Of a stretch of DNA of 64,000 nucleotides, positions 23,701 to 35,700 are shown piece by piece. Numbering within the stretch: the stretch's first letter is position 1; each line of letters starts with the position of its first letter. Position numbers and translations under genes: made by a program. The DNA comes from Euptelea pleiosperma (taxonomy: Eukaryota; Streptophyta; Magnoliopsida; Ranunculales; Eupteleaceae), in the NCBI GenBank assembly GCA_035048495.1, contig CM068540.1:5874829-5938828 (forward strand), read 5' to 3'. The notes under the pieces were generated by a model, which worked only from the letters and a program-made list of their open reading frames with translations, did no database searches and was not told where the DNA came from.

Positions 23701-26700
23701 TTTCGGGATCGCCACCTGAGAAACCCCGGGAAACTGATCCTCCCATCCTGCCGAGACGAGAAATCTGTCTAATCGGCTAAGAGTAGGAGTCTCCTGATTG
23801 TTGGACCAAGTGAATCTTCCTCATTCCAAAGGGAGATCCATAAGACAGTTACGGTCGATGAATTCCCCAAATCTCCTCATCCCAGCAGTAGTTCTATGCC
23901 CATTGTTCTTTTTGTACCAAAACCGAATGATGTTGAAGTCCCCTCCCAGACACCAAGGGAGATCCCAAAGACCCGCCACATCATCTAATTCTGTGAAAAA
24001 TTGATCTCTGAAGCTGCTGTCCGACGGCCCATACACTCCAGTCAGCACCCAAACGAAGTTGTCCCCAACCCAATTACAAACAACGGACACTGAAAAAGCC
24101 CCAATAAGAACGTCTTTAACTTCCAAAAAGTTTCTATCCCAAAGAATAACAATCCCCCCTGATGTACCAATAGCCGGGAGTTCATACCACCCAACCTCCC
24201 TAAAGCTGCACATATCTTGGATAATGGATGACTCCATCCTCTCTAATTTGGTCTCCTGAAGTATTACAACCTTCGCCCCCCATCTTCTAATAGTGCTTTT
24301 AACTACTGACCTCCTATCTTTATTCCCCAATCCACGGACATTCCAGGACAAGATCTTAGATGCCATTAACAACCGAAGAGCTTCCTCCCTTTCCTACGAC
24401 CACCGAATTCCTTGTCTGAGCCAAGGTTTAGATTACAGGATAATCGCTGAAGTTCCCTTGAAAGCCTTATTGATTTCTCCCTCGAATCCTTCGTGATAGG
24501 CATTAACTCTAGGTCTGTCTTCCCCAACTGGGCTGAATCCTCATCCATTACCACTATGGAGCGGTCCCGATTAGGGGTGGGTGGTTCTGTCTCCAACTGC
24601 GGCCCTCCACCAGCTAGACCCTCCTTCACTGTTACCGGGTATCCATTGGCTTCGTGCCTGAGCTGGGTCTGTGAAATAATGGCTTTAAGAAGAATTAATA
24701 TCTCTGCTTCATGACCGTGGCCCGTAAGGCTTAATAGCTCCCCGATGCCCCAAATGTTAGCCATCAGCCAATCCTCCGACGTTACAAAGGAGTCATAGGG
24801 GTCAGATTGAATAAGTACTGGAACAATATCCAACTCTCTTTCAGGTGCCCCATTATCCGAAGCGAACAAACCCCCGTTGTCCTTGCCTTGGTAATCATCC
24901 AACCTGGGAAGCAATTGCTCCGATATTCCTTGTGTCTGACTAGTTACAGCTTGGGAACCCTTAGTGTTGGACGTGGCATCCGCAAGCTGAAAGTTTCTGA
25001 GGAACGCCTCCCTGGTAGGACCTAAGCAGGGGCACGAAAGATCTCCAACCTTCTTCGAGGAACTAGGGGTGTGGAGGAGCTCAGTAGCCGGCGTTAACGA
25101 CCGAAGGATGGTGGGAGAAGGGGGGTGAAGAACAATCTCCTTACCTTTGAAAGCCCGGTCCGCCGCTATCTTTGATGAGGGGGAAGTCTCTGACATTCGG
25201 TTGTCCGATGTCTGAATAAGGCTGCCGAATCCACTGAGATGAGCAGGAAGAACACCCCCGTATCTAGGTAGCCCAACACTGAACTGCCCCTGGTCTAAAG
25301 ACCTATTAATAATAATCGCCTCACTGGGCCTAAGTGCACCCCAGTGACCCCGACGACTTAATGAAGTAATACGGCCCATGGGCCCATGATTAAGAAGACC
25401 CAGCCCAGTAGTCGGTTTAGTATGATGGAGGGTGAATTTCTGATATGGGCGGGTTGCTACTACCTGCTGACCCGATAACCCCTTTTCAGGCACAGCCGAA
25501 TCCTCGAGAAGCCTAATATTACAAGGTTGGACTCCACGTGTCAGCAAATTCTCAGCTGGCTCTAGGATTACAATCGTATCTTCCGCGTGCTGCGAGGGTC
25601 CAGACGAAGCTTCGCCGAAGCTACCCTGGCACGTGCTAACGTCGCCACGTACCCCATCCAACGACATGCGGGCATTAACAGCAGGCTCCTCCGCCAATAG
25701 CCTGGGTTCCACGTGTCTGCCTCTGCTACTTGCCTCCGTCCGCTGGTCCTTCATTTGAGCTTCTTCTCCGACAGCGGTAGGGATGCCGTGGAAGACCGGG
25801 TCGATCGTAATCGAAGTTTCTGTAGGTATACCCATCGCTGACGTCTGAGGATATGCTGTTGGCTGCAATAAGGGGGTCTCAGGGGTGTGAGCCCTGTTCG
25901 AATCTGATTCCGGAACGATGGATACCGAAGACCCAAGCGAAAACTCCGGCGACATTGTAAAAGGCTTAGAACCGTTTCTTCCCTGGCCAATGGAAGGAGG
26001 TACAGTAGGAGCCGAGAAGATGAGGTCAGAATTGGACTCTGCCGTTATCTCGATAAGAAATGAACAGCCTCTATCAATTATCTCCGCCACTCTGGGAATT
26101 CCAGCTGCCTTACCTCTGACCAGCAATCTGGCTACTCTGAAGTCTGCTCCCGTGATGGATTGTAAATCAATATCCAATAGACCCCCTGCAAGTTTACCGA
26201 TGCAATCAAAGAAACTCTCATTCCACAGATGGAACGGAAGACCCGTCACCCTTATCCATCCGGGGGTGAACTCTCTGACTCTGTTCAAAGCATTGAAAGC
26301 TGGCCACCAACGTTTAATGGTGATAACCAAGCTCCCCACTGAGAGGGATCCCACTCCCAGGATGGTATCGAATCTCCTTTGGTCATGCATAAAGAACAAT
26401 CCCTGTTTACTACCACAGGGAGTAAGCTTAATAGGTTTTCTAACTCCAGCGATAATCGAAATAGCCTTCTCGACCTCTCCCCATGGAGTGTTGATTTCTG
26501 TTGATTCGCAGATGATAGCTTTGCTCCACTTCCTGAACACTCCACCCAGATGAGGAGTGTAAGAGGACTGAATTTTCAGGTCACCTTCCAAAGGGAGTAT
26601 TTCGCTGGAGACCTGGAAGGATTTCGCGGTAGGAGTTTGGTTCGTCCGTGGAAATTTGTCTCTGCAACTCTGAGACAAGAAATCACCTATCATCGCAACG

Positions 26701-29700
26701 AAAACCTTCCACCCTGAACTTCGGACACCTTTAGGAACAAAAATCGAAGCGTTGCGTTTCAAATCCGAGAACTCCATAATGCGTAAAAAGCTCCCCTGCG
26801 TGTTGGTCCGAACGTCAACCACAAACGTTCTCCCTTGATACACAGACTTTCTCCAAAAAGTTTCCTTTGATGCTGTGAAGACCTCCGAGATCGTCGCATG
26901 ACACCATGACAGAATATACTCCGGCATAAGCATATCTGATCTGCTCTTGCGACTAATCTCCCTGAGGCATGGGATGCTACTGTTCCGGCGCTTAACCAAT
27001 CCAATAGAGAATCTCTTTGCTTCTACCCGACCTCCATTAGTTTTCTTTAAATTTGTATTCAGTACTTTTCAATTATTGTTCTTATTTCTTTCTTCCCCTT
27101 TTTAGCAAGGATCTTTCGTCCATTATCCTAAAGTCCTCATATGTTACTTTAGCTGGAACTTATAATCTTCATATAACAACTGTTTTCTTATTCACATCTT
27201 TTCCCATGGTGATCCGACTTGAACCTAATGTCTGTTCTCCTTTGGAAAATTGCTGAGAGGCTTGCTACAGCCTCAGTGTGAGGTACTCATGAAAACAATG
27301 TAGTTAAACTCTAATGCAGGCATAAAAGAGTTCCGTCCTGAGAGATGCCTGAGGCTTAAGCCTCGAGGCTGTGCAGCATAATACTAGATGCTATCCCAAT
27401 GAATAAACCGATAAAAAGAATATAAAAAATAACACATAAAATGCCCAATTTGACAACAATTCATCAAAAGTTAGGAACATCAATCATCTATTTGTTACTT
27501 CTGGCTGAACTTATATATTGTATTGTAGATTTAATATTTTTTAACCAAGTTCACAATTAGAACCTGTCCTGCAGACGAAGTTTGAAAAATCATTAGATAT
27601 GCGCAGCGCTAGTTCTTAAGATCAAAATGGCCCCTTGAATCTTAGACATGGATATGGGATAGTAGACCAAGGCAACCAAACTGCAAAAACACCAATCAAG
27701 GTTCTAAACTTTGACTTTGCCCTAAATTTTGTTCAGTTAAAATTCGGAATTAAATCGGGGTATTTCAATTCGGTTCGGAGAATTTTTGTAAAAATTCACC
27801 AAATTGAGGAAGTTTTGCCAAAACGTTAGAAAATGTACTAATTTTGTAGGATATTATGAAACAAGCATGATAACACACTTGTAACTCATTATATCACAAA
27901 AAACAACCATTTTGAACAATATGTAAGATCAATAGGTTTGAACAAACATACTGAGAGAAGTATGTAAAGTATTGATTATCTAAGGTGGCATTTGGGAAAA
28001 CTTAATTTCAGACCTCAAGTCTGAAACTGGGACACTCAGACCTTGATGGAACATTCAGACCGTTTAGTAACCACTTGAAATTCAGTAATTTTTATTTAAG
28101 ACATTCATTCCCTCTCTATTTAATGCGGTTAAGTGATGAAATCTTCAAAAAGATTTTATGATTCTCTAAAAAAAACCCAATATGCTCTTGTATCAAAGCT
28201 TTCTCTATAAAAAAACTTACAAAAATGTCCTAATAAACATTTTAAAATACCCAATATGCCCTTGTCTTAGTTTTAAGACATAAGGACCTTTACCGAACAA
28301 TCTAAATTTACAAAAATTAAGCACTTAAGCTTTCAGCACTTTAAGCTTCTAGTGCCGAAATTAAGTTTTACCGAACACTTCCTAAGTGGCAAAATCCACA
28401 ATTTATTGCTCAAAGTAATTTCATTTAAGTAAAATAAATAAAAAGTAGCTTACCTATGACCTGAGAAGGTCACAACGACATGGATTTACAACTCCCTTGT
28501 CATCTCCACCTAGGCCCAATATCTAATAAACTTATTGTGCAAACAACAAACATATGATCACATCAAAGTTTTATAGTCTCTCATTTAAGTTATATTATCA
28601 AAATATTGTAATAAACTTTAAAATAAAAAAGTTAATATTATTAATAGTTTACATAGTAAAAGTTAATATGTAATTGTTAACAAGCCTATACCTATCATTA
28701 ATGCATGGATATGTTGCCCTAAATGGTTTCCAAATTATATTCCTTCAGTATTTTAATAATTAAAAATCAATATTCGTGTTATACAGATAAGATCATAAAT
28801 ATGTAATTTAACACATTAAATTTCATTTTCACTATCATTGATGCATGAGTCGTTGCCTTATAGGTTTTCTAATTATTTCTAAAAAATATAATAAAACCAA
28901 GTACGAAGTCGGTCACTTCGAGGTATCTCTTAGTTGTCGATTTTAATTGGCAGCTCATCTCTATGTGCTTCCGTAGAAAATTTCATTCCATATACTCTTG
29001 TCTTCGTTCAACTTATTTTAAAACCATTAGATTCCAAGGAATTCGTCTAGAGTTTTAGTTTTGCATTTACGTATCCCTAGTCTCGTCAATTAATACGGTC
29101 ATCTGCAAATGAGATACACTAGGCGATCTCGTCTTGGATATGAACAATTACTTCATCTATAACTAAAGCAAAAAGTTATGGACTTGGGCTTATAATGATG
29201 ATGCATGGTTGAAAATCTTGTTCCGTTTTAGTCGAGATGTTTCGTTCTAGTAAGGTACCTAGAAGACGTATAGGGAAATGTATTGTCTTGTGCCAACAAC
29301 TTAATTTAAGTATTAATATTGGTTTAGAACCTTATTTTCATGGTATATGCAAGGTTTAAAATATCGTTATGTTTCATTGTCTCGGTAAGCTGATGGAACG
29401 AGATGTATATTTTTTGTTAAGTATAAGCTTTATTAAGGGGCGAAGACAAAGGAAAAAACAGCCTTAGCTAGAGAGCTCGAGATGACCTACACTAAACTAA
29501 GACGAGACAAGCACTGGCAGAACTGGCAAAAACAAAACGAAGCCCCTAGTTACTCCCATCTCGAGTTCAAATAAGGTCCCAACGGAAGACAAAGTCTTCA
29601 AAAAACAAGCCCCTGCACTCCGGAAACGCCTTTGACCATGTGTACATCAACCCTTTAATGCTAAGAATAATGGAATGCAAATCTGTTTGCTTGCCTTCAA

Positions 29701-32700
29701 AGACTCTGATTTCTTTCCTTCCATATGCCCCAAATAATCGCAAAAGAAGCATTCTCCATAATGTGTTCCCTCTGGCTGAAAAGGCTTTGGACCTTCAACT
29801 GAAGAAGAGGGCCAAGAGAGAGGCCGACATAACCCAACTCATCCCAAAATCATGCAAAAAGGTGCTCCAAAGCTCCGTAGCCATCTCACAGTGCAAAAAG
29901 AGATAATTTACCGATTCCCCACTGATTCTGCACATCCAGCAGTAGTCAAGCAAGATGAATCCTCTAGCCATCAAGTGGTCCACGGTAAGGATCTTATCTA
30001 GAGACATTTCCCAAGCAAAGAAAGCTACTTTAGAAGGGATCTTGGATCTCCAAACCATAGAGATCGGGAAAGGAGAGCCCTCTGTTCTTTGCAATGACTC
30101 ATAAAACCACCTAACTGAAAAAGACCCACCTTTGGTCCAAATCTAAACTCTTCTATCCTGCACCGAAGGCCGGAGGTGGATATCTTGCAACCTCAGTAAC
30201 AATCTAGATAATGGTTAAATCTCCCAATTGTTCAGATTCCTTCTAAAACCCAAGTTCCACCCATCTGCCTCTCCTTCAATTTGGAAACAATCTTGGATAG
30301 ACAACATTTTCTTCTCAGAAATAGAGTATAACTCCGGGTAGTCCTCTTGTAAGGGATTATCTCCACACCATGAATCCTCCCAGAATCTGATTCTATCTCC
30401 GACTCTGACCTCGAAACGAATCTCTTTATCGAAGGCCTTAGTGACCTTAAGATTGCCTTTCCATATACTGAAGTGACCTTAAGATTGCCTTTCCATATAC
30501 TGCACCCATACAAACTCCTAACCATGAGACTATCCCAACCAAAGTGAGAAACTCCATACTTGCCTGCCGTGACTAACCTCCAACAACTAGAGACCTCCAC
30601 CCTGAACCTCCATAACCACTTTGCCCAAGAGGGCATAATTCATGGAATGGGATGTATTGACCAAGACGAATTGAGACAATGGAAAAATTCTATATGTAAT
30701 AAGGTTAAACCTTTTTTTAATACTTAATTAAGTTATAAACATGTTTTTTAGCATTTGTGTTATAAAAGTACATATATTATATATCTTGAAAATAAGGTTT
30801 CAAATCAGTTTTAGTACTTACAATTAAGTTGTTGGCACAAGACGATACATTCCCCCTATGTACCGTCTCGGTACCTTACCAGAATGAGACGTCTCAACCG
30901 AAACAGAATGAGATTTTCAACCATGGGTATATGTACGTTTTTCAACACATAAATGCTAAAAAAATAAGTTTATAACTGAATTAAGTATTAAAAACGGCTT
31001 ATCCTTATTGAGACATAGTGTTTGTCTCGTTTTGTCTCGGTTAATACGTTTCGTTCCATCAGCTTACTGAGACAATGAAATGGAACGATATTTTAAATCT
31101 TGTGATGATGAAATATTTAAAAGAATATTATTTTCATTAAAAATATTTTTAATTGAAAATAAATTTTATAATCATGCATATAATATCAGAAAAATGGTAA
31201 TTTATACTAAAAATTTATGTTCACATGTATCACATGGATTGCCCATTATATATTATTTTTACTAATAATTGTTTTTTGTAATTTTAAAATGTTTTCTAAA
31301 TATTTTTACAAGATCGGTTATGACCTCATCAGATAATGTTAAGCTATTTTTGGCTTTTTGTGTTGTACCCTACGCTATTGATATTACATTTATAACTCGA
31401 AATGATTGTTTATTTTATTATAATGAGTTATGAATGTGTTTTCATGCTTGTTTAGCATTTCCTGAGATATTAGTTTGTGTTTCCTACCTTTTTGCAATTA
31501 TTTCGTAAACTTTCCTAATCTCGCAAGTTTTTGTAAAAATTTCCTTAACTTCCTTGAGCTTCAACTTAACTTTTGTAAAGTTTATATCGAACATGTCCAT
31601 AAGTTTCCAATATTTACGAATTTCAACCAATTTTTCAAATTGATTCGTCAATTTTTGTAAAATATTTATATTACACTAGGACTTCATTTAATCACCCCAA
31701 AATTGGAATAATTTGCCTAATATCGCTGAATAATTTCTATTTTAAACCATGACATCGATAATGCAAAAATCATGTGAAAATATTTGAGTGTAACTGTAAG
31801 CATACCCAAATATGGAAACTAGGTAAAAATTAACTCTGAATTATTAAAGTTAGAAATAAAAATCTTAAGACTAGTGTAGAGTTTTGACCAGTATTTAGAC
31901 ATGCCAATACTTGTTACTAGTTTACTGCAACAAAAAAACCTAAAAAAATGTCCACTTTCTTGTTTGTAGCTATGATTTATCTTTGCCACTGAACTTTTAA
32001 GTGATGTATGACTTTTTGTGGTTTTAGAATCCCTTTACTATGTGAAGAAATGAGTTCATAGATTTTTCTCCAATGCAGGTATGAGAAGGATGTTATGCAT
32101 CCAATTCAAAATCTTCTAGGGGGAGAGCTCGCTCGTGCTTTGCTTATTCAGGTGTAGTGCATACTACTTTTTGAACATCTCAAAAGTATGAGTTTCATCT
32201 TATCTGATTGTACGTTTGTGTCATTGCAGATTCAAAAGCTAAAATTGGATATTGAGACGTGAGTTCAATAATATAATTACAACCTTCTTGGTAGATTATT
32301 TCACCTAATGCTCAAAGTTTTCTAATGGCTATCCTACTAAACAGGGCAATGCTTGAACTGGACCAGATTCTCAAGGCCAACGAAATCAACTTTGCTATTC
32401 TTGCTGCTTTACCGGCTTTCTTTCTCTCCCTTCTTTTGCTCATGGTAATCCGAGCATGGTTTAAACAGGTGAGAGAACTATGAGGATCTTGATATTTCTT
32501 TATATAAAATATGATTTAACAGTGTATACATATACATGTGCTGAGCATGAGTGTACATGCATTTTTAATATATAGGCCACATGTCGGTGCACTAATAGTA
32601 CTGTCACGCCCCGAATCTGGGTGTCCAAACCCAATCCGAATACCCGTGGGTAAACCTATTTACCCAAGATCCAGGGTGCGATAAAAAGAAATAATTTGAA

Positions 32701-35700
32701 ACACTCCAAAATAATTTAAAATATTTTGTAAATTAAAATGTTCCTTATTAAAATTTCATTTTTTTTTTGATATGGTAAAACACTAATTTAGTGGTTTGGG
32801 AGAGTAGCATTGAAGAACAACTAGGTTATAGGTATTCTTGAGTATATACATAGGTTCAACGATTTAGAAAACGGTCCATATCTCTCAAACGGAGCATAAT
32901 TTCACCATTTGGCCCACGTTGTCTGTAGGGTCTCGTCGAAATCTTCAATTTTTCCAGAAGTAGCTGATGGCCAATTCGGCTCCTATAAGTGGGAAAACAC
33001 GTTCTGTTTCCTGACAGTCGCTTATCCCATTTGGCAGCCCTTTAATTACAGCCAGTTTAAAATATTCATAAAATATTTTAGAAGTAGAAATAAATAATTC
33101 CGTCTGCGTTACTGAAAGGAAAATCATGTTACGGTTCACTTCATGTTTCACGGACTTAAACAGATTATGAGATCTTAGGCTCGAAAATTGCGTCTGAAGG
33201 CAGTACTATCAATTTTTCTGATTTCTTAAATGACGATTAATAAATAGTGAAATGGGAAAAATATAAATTCTTAGTAAAATAATTTCAGAAAATTACAATA
33301 ATTATCTCACAAACTAACACATTGACACCAAAAATCTCACCCCATATCCATTTACAAAAATTCTATGCATCAAATCAAACTAACCATTCAATCTCGTTAT
33401 CGAAGGGTAATTATGTTATGATGGAAAACATGTATCCTTCTATCTGTTCTTCAATAAAAATGTCTTATCATATGATCAAATGTTCCAAATACATCAAACA
33501 AAATAAAATAAATGGCTAGATTTAGATCTCCATATTCAAATCCGGATTTTCCTTGAATTCAATGTCCTCAATCTCTTCATCCGTGGTGGCGAATGACTCA
33601 TCGATCTCACCTGTAGAGTAAGTCGGTTGGAAACCGTGAGCGATGACGCCCAGTAATTCCACGTGTACCATGGTGTACAGACATAAGCAATAAATGATCA
33701 CGGTGAAGATGATATCAATAGTCATGAATAATGGTATGAGAATAATGCACCATCAAAATGATTAATTATTGGAGTTTCCACTTTTCACTTGACCTGACCA
33801 ACATGAGGTTTTTAAATCAATCCGGCCAACGGATTGACTGTCGATCCGACGAACGGAAATAAATATAGACCGACCAACGGTCGAAATAGTGGACCGGCCA
33901 ACGGTCAAAATAATGGACCGACCAACGGTCGAGAATAATGGACCAACAATCGTCGGTCAAGAATAATGGACTTATGATCAAAAAATGATTTCCTTTATCG
34001 TTTTCCCATTCAGTCATCGTAAGGTGATGATGAAAATATATGGATGATTATAGAAAATAACATTATCAAAAAAATCACATTAACATGGTAATGAACATAT
34101 TTGAATCTTATATCAAAAGGAGCGCATTTAGTCATAGATCAACGTAGTTTAGAACAAGATTAATCACATCATGTTGAGATTCATGGATTCACATAAACAG
34201 AGATCAATACAATCATAGCACCGCAATAAAAATGCACCAATGAACACATTGAATATGAAAGTAATTTATTCGTGTACGGTACTTACCTTTTCTTCTTCTT
34301 TCTTGACTTGAGCACTCTTTCTTCAATAATGGAGGAGAAACTAGTGTTTTTGAGAGAAAATTTTGGTTAAGACATTTTTTTTTACTATTAGGGCTTTTTC
34401 AGTGTTGTCAAAATCTTTCATTAATTTGCTAAAAATTAAATATGTTTTATAACAAATTTTTAGTAATTCTTTTTATGTCATTCTTTTAAAAGTAAGTATT
34501 CTTTCAAATTAAATAATTATTTAATATAAGTTGGTAAGTTTCTATTAATTGTTTAGACATGAATTATTTCTAATGTTAGAATTTTCTATTTACTTATTAT
34601 TACAAAGTTTGCAAGAATGAAGAGTGAATGTTTCTTTAATGACTTAATTGTTAAATTTTGTATAGAAATGTTTCTTAACATGTCAAATAGTTAAATGTTG
34701 ATTTCCATTTAGGATTGATGTTTCCTAGTTGTCATATTAATTACCAAAAGTGTAGGATTTCTAGCTAAAATCATTAAAGGCAATGGTGTATTACACTATT
34801 ATTAAAATTAACCCATGATTAAAGGTTTTCAAAATTTTAAATTTCCTACGCTTTATTTCCTTAAAAGATAAAAGAAGTATTGTACCTTACCAAGTATGAA
34901 ATACAAAAGATTTATTATAAATTGAATTGGATCATTTGCATTATTAGGATGATGTGGCATTTCCATATTTTATTTAATTAGTTAATTATTAATTTTAGAA
35001 AAATACTTCTCTTCAGTTATTATTACTAATACGTCATTATTATATCTTATATGAACTTACACACCAATTATATGGTCTACAAAAAGTGTACCATACCCCA
35101 AGTACTCTGTAGGGTCCCTAATCACAAAAATCTCCAAAAATCTCTGATTTTTTGAATTCACGAATCAATTGCCGAATAATCGACAAAAACGGTAAAATCT
35201 CCGATTAATAAAAAAACTAGGCGATTAATCAGCGATTTTGCCGATTAATCGACTGAGACCCAGTTTTTTCCCCTTTTGATTCCGATTTTGCCGATTTTTG
35301 GAATTATGAATGATATATGATGCTTATGACTTATGACTTATGACTTATTATTATGGAATTATAGATGCGTTTTTCATCATATAAATGTGTTTTGTTAAAA
35401 ACAACCTTTCTAACTTGAAAAATGACATAATATACTTGTTTATTTTTGCTGATTTCAGTCGATTTTTACCGAATTTATCTGAATTTTTCCGAGTTGACCT
35501 CTTGCCGATTTATTGCCGAATCCCGACTTTGTGACTATGACTAGGTCTACTCCAACCCAATTTAATTATAAAAAATATTTAATTTTATTTAATATCATAT
35601 TATTACAAGTAATTGACCAAATTATCTGATTTTCATTGTTAAATTCTTAATGTTAGAAAAGTATTAATTAAGTATCGAAACACATTTTATAGTTCCTACC

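Larger units (their letters stand above)
20540..27041 (-). mobile_element. LINE E: near-complete, young L1-type retrotransposon
   Basis: 6.5 kb on the minus strand with poly(A) seen as T8 at 20541-20548 and perfect 11-bp target duplications TTTCTTTAAAT at 20529-20539 and 27042-27052. ORF1 is fully open (24366-27041) and lacks a start because the insertion is slightly 5'-truncated. ORF2 has only a few lesions. ORF1 stop and ORF2 start overlap as TAATG. It is the best-preserved LINE in the window and sits 182 bp after a DGS1 exon, in the opposite orientation. Confidence 0.93.

Noticed and set aside
24366..27041. Large single-exon host gene on the minus strand
   Set aside because: The frame lies exactly between LINE ends, has DUF4283-like segments and overlaps the ORF2 start. 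It is LINE ORF1.
33522..33725. Small membrane protein ending ENPDLNMEI
   Set aside because: Lies inside the probable solo LTR; no start context or splice partner. Possibly a conserved LTR-encoded peptide, but not supported as a gene.
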